Origin: Bacteroides oleiciplenus YIT 12058
GTDB lineage: Bacteria > Bacteroidota > Bacteroidia > Bacteroidales > Bacteroidaceae
Assembly: GCF_000315485.1 (NCBI RefSeq)
Contig: NZ_JH992944.1
Span: 508,703 to 572,702 of the forward strand
Reading direction: 5' to 3'
Length of the DNA stretch: 64,000 bases
Shown here piece after piece: positions 1-7,753 of this stretch. Within the stretch, counting starts at the first letter, position 1. Every line of letters begins with the position of its first letter. A program made the position numbers and the translations under genes. The notes below the pieces were generated by a model. The model worked only from the letters and a program-made list of their open reading frames with translations, did not search any database and was not told where the DNA came from.

Positions 1-1
1 G

Positions 2-988
2 AAAACCATCACACTGACCGCCACAGCCAGCGGCAAGGTGCAACCAAGGTTCAGCACCACAACCGGATGGGACATCAGTTGGTTGACGCATAAGGTTGCC
101 GATTATAAGTCGGAAGTGGTGGATGGAGTGACTACCACCACCATGACCTTCAATTACACACTGACTGATGGCACCCCCTATGTCCCCGTCACGCTGACAC
201 TTGCCAATGAATCGGCTTCGCAGGATGAATCGGTATATACCAAGCTGACCATCGTGCCGCCCGCCACAGCCCCGGCATTGGACTTTGCCACACCGGATGC
301 GGCTACGGGGAACTTCAACCTGTATGATAAGGCAAACAACAAGCTCACGATGTACAAAACGGGTAAGAGCAGCATCACACTCGGGGCAAGCTGTCCCTTC
401 GGCACGAAGCTGGTATTGTCCAACACGCTTCCCTGGCTGGAAGTATCGAAAGCTGCCACAGGACCTACACCAAGCACATCGGGCACTCCCGCCACGGATG
501 TATCCGTTGCCACTCCGGTAGAGGAGTATTACACGCTCACGCTGAAGGATGTGACGGCAACCAGCGATGCGGACAGCAAGTTCGAGATTATCAGTCTGGG
601 TAATGATACCAAGAAACAGGAACTGACGGTGGAACTGCTTGACCCTGCCATTGCAAAGATTGAGCTGACGGGAACTCCGGGCGGAGCTGCTTATGCCGAC
701 AATAAGATTACCGATGTGCCCCGCACCGCCGCAGCCACCGTTGAGGTGGAAGTAACTTCTCCGCAAGGCGTGACGGCCAGTACCTTGTCCTCCTGGTTCA
801 CCGTTGCAGAAACCACTGCCTTTACAAGAACTTCCCCGACAGATGCCACCGGCAGCCAGGTATTCACCCTGACCGTGAAAGATGCCGTCACCGACTTCAC
901 CGCCGCACCGATTGTGCTGAAAAACAATATCTCGGGCATGGAAGACGTGACAGTGCTGGTAAGTCCGGCCGCACCCGTCGCTCCTTAA
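2..988 (+). CDS. Surface protein with Ig-like repeats, C-terminal part (5' end outside window)
   Basis: The reading frame is open to the left edge, so this is the C-terminal part of a larger protein. The first in-frame GTG (38) has no special support as a start. The visible 329 residues are rich in Thr, Ala, Val and Pro and form repeated beta-sandwich-like blocks, each with a WL or WF turn followed by an alternating hydrophobic strand such as YTLTL or FTLTV. The chain ends in Pro/Ala. The same block style occurs in the C-terminal third of the next gene, 60 bp downstream in the same direction, which points to one operon of related fimbrial or adhesin-type surface proteins. No catalytic motif is visible. 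The exact family is not recognised; a BACON- or Ig-like fold is an inference. Confidence 0.6.
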   Translation, partial: KTITLTATASGKVQPRFSTTTGWDISWLTHKVADYKSEVVDGVTTTTMTFNYTLTDGTPYVPVTLTLANESASQDESVYTKLTIVPPATAPALDFATPDAATGNFNLYDKANNKLTMYKTGKSSITLGASCPFGTKLVLSNTLPWLEVSKAATGPTPSTSGTPATDVSVATPVEEYYTLTLKDVTATSDADSKFEIISLGNDTKKQELTVELLDPAIAKIELTGTPGGAAYADNKITDVPRTAAATVEVEVTSPQGVTASTLSSWFTVAETTAFTRTSPTDATGSQVFTLTVKDAVTDFTAAPIVLKNNISGMEDVTVLVSPAAPVAP

Positions 989-1048
989 TTCAGCAATATG
1001 AATAACTTGCTAAATATCAGTAAATAACCGATTAATAACAATAAGATC

Positions 1049-2983
1049 ATGATTAAAAACAGAAAACAGTTTTCCGCATGGGTGATAGGCTTGCTTGCCC
1101 TCTCACTGGCGGGTTGCAACGAAGCGGAAGTGCTGCCGGCAACCACTCCCGGCGATGACCCGCTGGCCGGTGACCCCACACGCCGCGAAGTCATCCTCGG
1201 CTTCCAGAACAAGCTGAACATAAAGACAGCGGGCACCGATACCCGTGTCGCCACCCGTGCCGATGCCCCCATCGCCACCACCGAAGAGAATGAAATCACC
1301 TCACTGGACATCTATGTATTCTCCTCGGACAAGGAGGAAGGCCCGTACACCTATCAGGAACGGTTCTGCTACCGTTCGGATGGTTCCACCATCCCCAATG
1401 CGACCAAAATCGTACTGACAGTGGAAGGCAACAACGTGGCACTAGCCACCCTTCGCCCCAAGAAAGGCCTGTTCACCAAGTTCTACTGCATTGCCAACCA
1501 GCCGAAACTGCTGAAAGCCGGAGCGGAATACACCGTCTTCACCCCGCTGGAACAGAGTTCCCCGGGTGCGGATTACAACGTCGTGACGAAGGCGGGTATA
1601 CCGACCGAGACGGACTTCCTCACCTTCACCACCCCGTTGCTGGACCCTGCCGAAGCCGCAGATGTATTGCTAACACCCCTGCCTATGGTAGGTTCTTACA
1701 GCCCCGCGCTCGACTTGCGGGACATCAGTATGGGTTCACGCACACGCATCAACATGACGCTGTCGCGTATCGTCTCCCGTTTCGATATTATCAATGATGA
1801 GAAATTGTCGCATCTCACCATCACCGGTGTATCGATGGGACACGGTCGCAAAGGCGTTACTTTCTTCCCGGTGGTTCCTGTGGAGGATGCAGACCCTACT
1901 AAGACGCTCATCACCTATCCCGACCGTGACTTTGACGGCGCCGATGCCAATAAAGGCACGCAGACAGGTGCTTTCTACAGTTATCCCAGCCCGATTGCGG
2001 ACAAGGGGTATCTGATTATCAAGGGCAAGTATGCGCTGAACATGACGGACGTGCCGCAGGACGTGAGTTATATGGTGGATTTTGAACAGTCGGTAGCGGG
2101 TACAGGCGGTTACATCGAGGTGAAGCCCAATCACCGGTACACAGTCCGTATCACGGATGCCGACCCGTTCAAACTGGATGTGAACATCACCGTCTCGGAC
2201 TGGACGGACGGAGGGGATTTCGAGTATCAGCCGGAAAACGAACTGGTTATCGGGACACTGGCGGCAGAACCGGCAGGAGCAACCGCTATTGAGAATAACA
2301 ATACGGCTACCGTCTCACCGGATGAAACAAGTTATTTCAGTATCCCTTTCACCAGTAATTCGGAAGCGGAATGCAGCATTGTCTATACAAGTTCTCCGGG
2401 CGGAAGTGCCGAGTGGTTGAAGACGGAAATCACGAAGGATGTGGTGACGCGTGCCGGATCGACCGCTTATACTTGCAAGGTGTCAAAAAACACAGAGTAT
2501 ACAGGCAATCTGTTCCCTAAAGCCATCATTGTATTGCGCAGCAAGGCAGGACGTGAGGAGAGCCAGATTGTAGTGAAAGCCGCAGTAGGAGTGCCTACGG
2601 TTGTAGCGGCGACAGGTACGCCGTCGGAACCGGCTGGGGTTAATTCCTATGTGGCAGGAAGTGAATCGCCGGATGTGACAACCGGAGTGCTCAGTATGCA
2701 GAAACAGGAGAATGCGGGCACTATTTCGTCCATGAAACTTACCGTAACTGCCAAAGGTGGCAGCAAGCTTTCCGGCCTGCCCGCTTGGCTGAAAGCAGAC
2801 AAAGTAATAGGGCATGAGACTGAAGCCGTGGACTACACCTTTACTCTGGATCAGAATGCAAAGGGATTCCCGACAGGACCATTCCCAGCCAATGCAGCGG
2901 CAACCTTTGAAATCCAGAATCTTTCGGATGCGGCTAAGAAGGTGACGGTAACGGTGAATGTGACGGAAGCTGCGGCACCGTAA
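1049..2983 (+). CDS. Fimbrillin-like (FimA/Mfa-type) surface lipoprotein with C-terminal Ig-like extension
   Basis: A 644-residue protein with a lipoprotein signal peptide: positive N-terminus, hydrophobic stretch and lipobox LAGC with the acceptor Cys at residue 23. Residues about 80-400 look like Bacteroidota fimbrillins: an ITSLDIYVF strand after an arginine-rich propeptide-like region (TRVATRA), a RIVSRFDI segment, and a VSDWTDGGDF segment ending the pilin-like part. Fimbrillins of this class are lipidated, exported and cleaved at Arg before polymerising. Residues about 400-644 add Ig-like blocks resembling the upstream neighbour, so the protein is longer than a typical subunit. It is the last gene before the terminator at 3053. 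Assignment as structural subunit, tip or anchor protein is open. Confidence 0.65.
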   Translation: MIKNRKQFSAWVIGLLALSLAGCNEAEVLPATTPGDDPLAGDPTRREVILGFQNKLNIKTAGTDTRVATRADAPIATTEENEITSLDIYVFSSDKEEGPYTYQERFCYRSDGSTIPNATKIVLTVEGNNVALATLRPKKGLFTKFYCIANQPKLLKAGAEYTVFTPLEQSSPGADYNVVTKAGIPTETDFLTFTTPLLDPAEAADVLLTPLPMVGSYSPALDLRDISMGSRTRINMTLSRIVSRFDIINDEKLSHLTITGVSMGHGRKGVTFFPVVPVEDADPTKTLITYPDRDFDGADANKGTQTGAFYSYPSPIADKGYLIIKGKYALNMTDVPQDVSYMVDFEQSVAGTGGYIEVKPNHRYTVRITDADPFKLDVNITVSDWTDGGDFEYQPENELVIGTLAAEPAGATAIENNNTATVSPDETSYFSIPFTSNSEAECSIVYTSSPGGSAEWLKTEITKDVVTRAGSTAYTCKVSKNTEYTGNLFPKAIIVLRSKAGREESQIVVKAAVGVPTVVAATGTPSEPAGVNSYVAGSESPDVTTGVLSMQKQENAGTISSMKLTVTAKGGSKLSGLPAWLKADKVIGHETEAVDYTFTLDQNAKGFPTGPFPANAAATFEIQNLSDAAKKVTVTVNVTEAAAP

Positions 2984-3052
2984 AGAAAGGACAAGGAACA
3001 ATGAAAAAGGTCTTTGTTACATAAGAAAAAACTTTTGAAAATAAAGAATCGG

Positions 3053-3092
3053 GTAGGAAGAGAACGAAGGGGTTTTCTTCCTACTTTGGTTT
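3053..3092 (+). terminator. Rho-independent terminator of the fimbrial operon
   Basis: A 13-pair stem (3053-3065 with 3072-3084, one G-T pair) with a six-base loop is followed by a T-rich stretch. It lies 70 bp after the fimbrillin-like gene and ends plus-strand transcription before the IS-damaged region. Confidence 0.8.
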
Positions 3093-3125
3093 TAGAGATT
3101 TTTCATTGGAAAGTTTACATATGTT

Positions 3126-3317
3126 TCAAGGAGTATCGGAAAGTATAGTATACTCCCACTCCAATCCTCCAGCATGCTTACGCTTAGGATTATTACCACA
3201 GCACAAACAGATTGCCGAGCTGCTTATATTGTATTTTTCAGCAGCTTCCCTAAATGTACTGAATATCTCTCCTGTAGTGATACATCTTATTTTCTTACTT
3301 CTTTGTTGTATGGTGGA
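3126..3317 (-). pseudogene. 3' remnant of the split homing-endonuclease-like gene (NUMOD1-like domain)
   Basis: Read on the minus strand from the IS edge, this stretch encodes about 63 residues and a stop. It contains RCITTGEIFSTFREAA, then KYNISSSAI, CCGN and LEWEY. This is the pattern of NUMOD1, a small DNA-binding module found in homing endonucleases (a TTGE-F-S--EAA helix, a short recognition helix, and an AGG--W-Y end). It has no start codon of its own. Deleting 3318-4402 joins its first native codon (TCC) in frame to the last native codon (AGA) of the fragment ending at 4403, so it is the severed C-terminus of that gene. The plus-strand ORF covering it is an antisense artefact. Confidence 0.8.
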
Positions 3318-3318
3318 T

Positions 3319-4299
3319 TCAAGTTATAAATGCAACACCTATGTTTTCGTTTAATTTTTGAGCGAAAACTTCATTGGGCGTTTTAAATCCAAATCTTTTT
3401 CGTGGTCTGTTATTTAAAATACTTATTACTCTGTCAATTTGCTTCTGAGTGATGTTTGTAAAATTAGACTTTTTTGGGAAATATTGTCTTATCAATCCAT
3501 TCAAATTTTCATTTGCTCCTCTTTCCCAGCTGTGGTAGGGCTTAGCGAAAAAGTAGTCTATATCGAGCTTTTCTGCTATCTGCTGATGATTAGCAAACTC
3601 TTTTCCATTATCTGAGGTAATGGTGTGTAACAACGGTTTCCAATCTTGTAAGAGTTCAATTGTTTTAGCTTCTATTTCGATTGATTCTTTGGTCTCTACC
3701 TTACCCATAAAGAGTAACCCAGTGGCGCGATCATTAATAGTTAGCAATGCCCCTTTATGATCTTTGCCAATTACTAGATCTATCTCTAAATCCCCAACCC
3801 GTTTCTTATCCTCGACAATCCTGGGGCGCTTATCTATATCTACCCGATTGGTTATCAATCCTCTGTCATCTTTGCCTAAACCTCTTTTTCGATATTTCTT
3901 CCCCTTAGTTCTTAGGTGTTTGTAGAGCTTGCCACCACCTCGTTTATCCTTCCAGATGTATTGATATATCCGCTCATGAGAAACCATTTCTTTACCTTCC
4001 AAGGCAGCTCTTCCGACTATCTGTTCAGGACTGAAATCCTGTTTCAAATAGTGTACTACATTGGCTTCAATATGTTCGTTAAATTTACATGGTTTACGTT
4101 TGTTCTGATGCCTTTTCATTGTTTTTCGCTGCGCTAAATCGGCTTTATATAAACCACTTCTAGCATCGGCGTTCCTCTTGATTTCTCTTGAAATCACAGA
4201 TTTGTCCCGACCAACATAATTGGCTATTTCTGTAATTCCTTTTCCTAGACTTTTATAAGCCTCAATTTTGTATCTTTGTTCTAACGTTAAATGTCCCAT
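3319..4299 (-). CDS. IS30-family transposase
   Basis: A 326-residue transposase, the usual length for IS4351-type enzymes. The N-terminus has an HTH with the IS30 signature (LTLEQRYKIEA, then DKSVISREIKRN). The catalytic RNase-H-like domain carries a DD(33)E triad: D174 in LEIDLVIG, D230 in TITSDNGKEF and E264 in GANENLNG. It should catalyse cut-out or copy-out transposition of its own element using the terminal inverted repeats. No frameshift or premature stop is visible, so it is probably still active. The stop codon lies within the left inverted repeat, leaving no spare sequence at that end. Confidence 0.95.
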   Translation of the reverse strand: MGHLTLEQRYKIEAYKSLGKGITEIANYVGRDKSVISREIKRNADARSGLYKADLAQRKTMKRHQNKRKPCKFNEHIEANVVHYLKQDFSPEQIVGRAALEGKEMVSHERIYQYIWKDKRGGGKLYKHLRTKGKKYRKRGLGKDDRGLITNRVDIDKRPRIVEDKKRVGDLEIDLVIGKDHKGALLTINDRATGLLFMGKVETKESIEIEAKTIELLQDWKPLLHTITSDNGKEFANHQQIAEKLDIDYFFAKPYHSWERGANENLNGLIRQYFPKKSNFTNITQKQIDRVISILNNRPRKRFGFKTPNEVFAQKLNENIGVAFIT

Positions 4300-4346
4300 A
4301 AATTTTGTAGTGTAGGAACCACAAAATTAAGGTGATTTTTTACGCC

Positions 4347-4371
4347 AACCAAGGGATGTCATCCCTTGGTT
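4347..4371. terminator. Hairpin inside the IS, upstream of the transposase gene
   Basis: A perfect 11-bp inverted repeat (4347-4357 with 4361-4371, arm AACCAAGGGAT) with a three-base loop lies between the right terminal repeat and the transposase start. No good T-run follows on the minus strand; the plus strand has ATTTTAAAT. It may block read-through transcripts from outside the element, as known for other IS, but that role is inferred. Confidence 0.5.
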
Positions 4372-4393
4372 ATTTTAAATGCTGTTGCATTTA

Positions 4394-5989
4394 TTAGTTG
4401 AATCTAAGTATTGTATTCTTCATTTTGCAACTTTTACAACTGCTTCCCCGCAATAAGTTCCCTGGATATGCCTGCCAAATCTTACCACATTCACTACATT
4501 GTACTAATATTGGTTTATGTCTGCTCACATAGGTTCCTATAATTTTAATTGTAGGTAACAATCGTGTGATTTCCGCAACAAAATCATCATGGCTTCTTCG
4601 TGCCTTATTAGAGCACTTCGGACAACCCGTTCTATTCAATTTCGCTAAAAGGTGATACGGTTGGGTAGCCCATATATAACCGCACACTTTACATTTGATT
4701 GTTACGCGAGCGTCAATGTTGATATATTCTGTCAGAGGAATAATATTAGGCTGTAGCAGACTTAATTTTTCAATAAATTCATTATGTGTCATTTTTAAAG
4801 TACCAGCACATTTAGGACACCCCGTACCTAAACGTAAAGAAGATGGCCGCACATGCCATTCATAATTACAAATCTTACATTGTGCTTTAATTCTAGTATT
4901 GGCTCCTGCAAAATCACCAATAATTTCAACTTTATCATTAATATTAGATAGCTCTTCTTTAAACTCCTCCGTACTCATCCTTCTCGAATCAATTTGAGCA
5001 TTCCTTTTAATCTCATCCCACTCACTTGCATCAAAGTTTGAGTCTAATCCGAACTCAGAAAGAATAGTTCTTGTCATTTCAATCAATTTATCTGTATTTC
5101 GACGGGAGGCAAGATCGCACTGTGTCACCAAGCAATTTTCAAAAGGAGCAGTCTTACCATCATAGTGGTCGTATATAGTTATAAGTTTAATACCCTTATC
5201 TTTACACAAGAGATGCTTTTCCCAGTCCTTTGTAACCAGCTTCCTATGCCAATGCCACGAACCAGGCTCTACAGCAACTTTCAAATTAGGTACATATATG
5301 TCTAATTCAACCCCTATCGCAGTTTTCTCTCTTGATATTACTTTAGGCTTGCCCAAAATATGAGCAAATGAGTGATATATGAACTGCTCTAGAAAGGAGG
5401 TACAGGATCTGTGGCAGTTCGGACAGCCACGTTGGTTCAGAACATCATGAGGCGTTATTTCGTATTCATACCCACAGGCATTACAATGAAGCGGCATAAA
5501 GGTATGATTGTTTATATACGTTCCGCCTTCCCTGACAACAATATTCGGATCGATTTTATGGAGACGCTCCAAAAACATCTCCATCGTCAAGCGCTGAGAC
5601 GCTCCTTTATGGGACCGCCCACATTCCGGACATCCCCTACCACTAAGAACATGTGCAGGAGTAATATCACATTCATGCCCACATTTCAAGAATCTGAATT
5701 TAGTTTTTTCGAGCGCCTTCACATACCGGCCAATTACGACAACATCATCTCTTTGTGATTTTAAGTCCTTCACAAATTCTGCATGGGATTTCAGTTTGAC
5801 TCCGGCACACTTGGGACATCCATGTCCGTGCAATAGACTTGCTGCACTCGGAGACCATTCACAACCACATTTATCACATCTTACAGCAATTTTAGAGTTA
5901 TACCCCTTGTATGTTCCCAAGAGAGTAATTTTAGCGTTCTGTGCTTTCAATTCACGACAGAAGTCTATATGACTTTTTTTCTTTACCAT
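4394..5989 (-). pseudogene. Modular zinc-finger / Vsr-like (EDxHD) homing-endonuclease-like protein, 5' part, truncated by IS30
   Basis: The 531-residue product starts at ATG 5989; an upstream in-frame TTG-type start would add 24 unrelated residues. It has six CxxC...CPxC treble-clef-like fingers, three before (about 38-62, 102-124, 168-195) and three after (about 370-396, 432-460, 497-522) a nuclease-like core. The core matches Vsr-like EDxHD homing endonucleases: E201 in SFLEQFI, D230 in VELDIYVP, H246 in GSWHWH and D274 in ITIYDHYD, with the LCKDKGIKL segment between the last two. The frame ends with a stop inside the IS inverted repeat. The missing C-terminal module is at 3126-3317. Proteins of this kind cut DNA and spread their own gene; activity of the truncated form is unknown. 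Confidence 0.75.
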
Positions 5990-6185
5990 ACGACTGAAAC
6001 ATTTCTCCTGACGATTCAAAACGCCTGTAAGAAGCCAAAGAAACTCCTGATTTCGTAGCAAGCATATTTTGCGTCCAGCCTTTTTCCAGTCGCCTCTGCT
6101 TTACCCGTTCAGCAACACCCAGCATCAACAAATCGGGCGTTTTGTTTATAAGTGACAATATATCATCATTTACTCCATTTCTCAT
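5952..6185 (-). pseudogene. XRE-family HTH regulator (HipB-like), truncated
   Basis: Residues 1-61 read as an XRE helix-turn-helix protein: VAERVKQRRLEKGWTQNML, then ATKSGVSLASYRRFESSGE. Such proteins normally continue with an I-S-L-R-S-L type helix and about 40 more residues. Here the match stops at residue 61 (about 6003) and the frame runs through unrelated codons into the 5' end of the endonuclease-like gene, stopping at 5952. No remainder of the HTH gene is seen between 2984 and 3126 on the far side. Chromosomal relatives often pair with HipA-type toxins, but no hipA lies here. Its promoter box (6214-6221) looks intact, so a 77-aa fragment may still be made. Confidence 0.7.
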
Positions 6186-6213
6186 GCAATAACTACTATT
6201 ATATGAGCACTTA

Positions 6214-6221
6214 CAAAGTTA
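6214..6221 (-). promoter_or_regulatory. Bacteroides -7 box (TAACTTTG) for the truncated XRE gene
   Basis: The minus strand reads TAACTTTG, fitting TAnnTTTG, about 30 bp before the XRE start codon. TTG-containing -33 candidates lie 17-22 bp upstream. Confidence 0.6.
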
Positions 6222-6249
6222 ATCATAGTTTCAATTATCAAACCAATAA

Positions 6250-6277
6250 GATGAAAATAATCACTTTAAGAGTGGTT
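6250..6277 (-). terminator. Probable terminator after the MATE gene
   Basis: A seven-pair stem (6259-6265 with 6271-6277, one G-T pair), loop TTAAG, followed on the minus strand by ATTTTCATC. It lies about 20 bp past the MATE stop codon. Confidence 0.5.
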
Positions 6278-6295
6278 GGGAAGCTTCCTCCTGCC

Positions 6296-7648
6296 CTATT
6301 TCATCTTTCCCAAAATCTTAGGGAACTGCCAAAAGAACAGCAACGTGCAGCAAATTGCAGCCGTAGCATCGGATATTGCCTCAGCCGCATATACTCCGGT
6401 CACTCCCATAAAACGGGGCAGTATCAGTGCCAACGGAATCAAAAGAATCGCCTTACGGAGCAAAGCGATAAAAATGGATATCTTGGCTTGTCCCAATGCC
6501 ACAAACATATTCTGGCAAGCACGTTGCAATCCGAAAATGGTCATACCACCCAGAAAGACAGGCATTGTCCAACGAACCGTCTCTATCAGCCGTTCATCGC
6601 TCGTAAAAGCTGATGCAACCGTTGAAGGGAAGAGAATCATAAACAACATCAGAATCAGATTGAAGGAAAACATGGTAAACAGGGCAATACGGAAACAATC
6701 CTTCACACGCTGCCTGTCTCCATGCCCATAATTGTAACTCACAATCGGGACAAAGCCTTGCGCAAACCCCGTCAGCGGCACACTGGCAAACTGCATCGAG
6801 GTCTGTAAAATAGTCAGTGCACTGACGTAGATATCTCCAAACTCCTTCAAGCTACTATTCAGTACAAAACCTACCAGACTCTCCGTACTTGCCATAATGA
6901 ACGGAGATACACCAAGAGCCAGCATTGCAGCTACAATTCCCCAATTCAATTTCATATAGCGTCGCTCAAGAGGCAGAGAAGCCTTTCGGGAAAAAAGGAA
7001 AGACAATACCCACGCAGCACTGCAAACCTGTGAAATCACCGTAGCCAAAGCCGCACCTTTTACTCCCATATCGAACCAGAAGATAAAGATAGGATCAAGA
7101 ACGATATTCAATAAAGCTCCGATCAGGACAGAGTACATGGCAATGGCAGGACGCCCTTGGGCATTGATAAAAGAATTCAGTCCGGTGGAAATCTCCACAA
7201 AAATGGTTCCCAGCAAATAAATGGAGAGATAATCGACGGCATATCCCAAGGTATGCTCTGAGGCACCTGTAAAGAGGAGGATAGGCTCCATAAAGGTATA
7301 GGCTATGGAAGAGGTCAGCAAAGTGAACAGAATCAGCATGACAAAACCGTTCCCCAATATCTTCCCAGCACGCTGGCGGTCACCTTGCCCAAGGGCTATG
7401 GCAGCCAGTGGCGCACCACCTCCACCTACAATTGCCGAAAAAGAAGAAATCAGTACGACAAGAGAAATGGTTACCCCCACGCCTGCCAACGCATCGGTTC
7501 CGATGCCCGGTATGTGTCCGATATAGATACGGTCGACAATGCTATAAAGCAAATTGACGAATTGTGCTGCTACTGCCGGAAGCGCCATCTTGAAAACCAA
7601 TGGCAGCATGCGCTCGGTTCCCAGACGTTCTTCATATTTATTGATCAT
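6296..7648 (-). CDS. MATE-family multidrug / cation antiporter
   Basis: A 450-residue, very hydrophobic protein with about twelve predicted transmembrane segments in two similar halves, typical of MATE exporters (Na+- or H+-driven extrusion of drugs and metabolites across the inner membrane). Family-like segments are LVFKMALPAVAAQF with NLLYSIVDRIYIGH near the N-terminus, GGGGAPLAAIALGQGD in the first half, and GFAQGFVPIVSYNYG in the second. Start 7648 is preferred over an ORF start 90 nt upstream: the promoter box at 7675-7682 lies between the two, and an AGAGG site sits about nine bases before this ATG. It is divergent from the AraC-type regulator, which may control it (inference). Substrate unknown. 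Confidence 0.9.
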   Translation of the reverse strand: MINKYEERLGTERMLPLVFKMALPAVAAQFVNLLYSIVDRIYIGHIPGIGTDALAGVGVTISLVVLISSFSAIVGGGGAPLAAIALGQGDRQRAGKILGNGFVMLILFTLLTSSIAYTFMEPILLFTGASEHTLGYAVDYLSIYLLGTIFVEISTGLNSFINAQGRPAIAMYSVLIGALLNIVLDPIFIFWFDMGVKGAALATVISQVCSAAWVLSFLFSRKASLPLERRYMKLNWGIVAAMLALGVSPFIMASTESLVGFVLNSSLKEFGDIYVSALTILQTSMQFASVPLTGFAQGFVPIVSYNYGHGDRQRVKDCFRIALFTMFSFNLILMLFMILFPSTVASAFTSDERLIETVRWTMPVFLGGMTIFGLQRACQNMFVALGQAKISIFIALLRKAILLIPLALILPRFMGVTGVYAAEAISDATAAICCTLLFFWQFPKILGKMK

Positions 7649-7674
7649 CTTAAAGCCTCTTTCTAAAAACGGGG

Positions 7675-7682
7675 CAAAGGTA
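7675..7682 (-). promoter_or_regulatory. Promoter -7 box (TACCTTTG) of the MATE gene
   Basis: Minus strand TACCTTTG followed by CCCC, with a TTTG 22 bp upstream as -33. The implied start of transcription (about 7670) leaves a leader of about 20 nt and fixes the MATE start at 7648. Confidence 0.7.
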
Positions 7683-7753
7683 CGAGAAATAGCTATCCGA
7701 TTCTCAAAAGTAAATACTAAAATGACTATATAGGACAACTCTTTATAAGAGAA

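Larger units (their letters stand above)
3318..4402 (-). mobile_element. IS30-family insertion sequence (IS4351-like), complete
   Basis: A 1085-bp element carrying one intact transposase. Its ends are 20-bp terminal inverted repeats (3318-3337 and 4383-4402) matching at 18 of 20 positions, with the core ATAAATGCAACA identical in both. The stop codons of both the transposase and the interrupted flanking gene lie inside these repeats. No target-site duplication is obvious. Size, repeats and the DD(33)E transposase fit IS30-family elements of Bacteroides. It sits inside the modular endonuclease-like gene and splits it in two. Confidence 0.9.

Noticed and set aside
3106..3354. Plus-strand 82-codon ORF after the fimbrial terminator
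   Set aside because: It is antisense to the NUMOD1-like remnant and runs into the IS end; it lies past the terminator and has no family resemblance.
3310..4410. Target-site duplication of the IS30 element
   Set aside because: Flanking bases outside the 20-bp repeats (GGA and TCT on the plus strand) do not match at 2-3 bp, so none is claimed.
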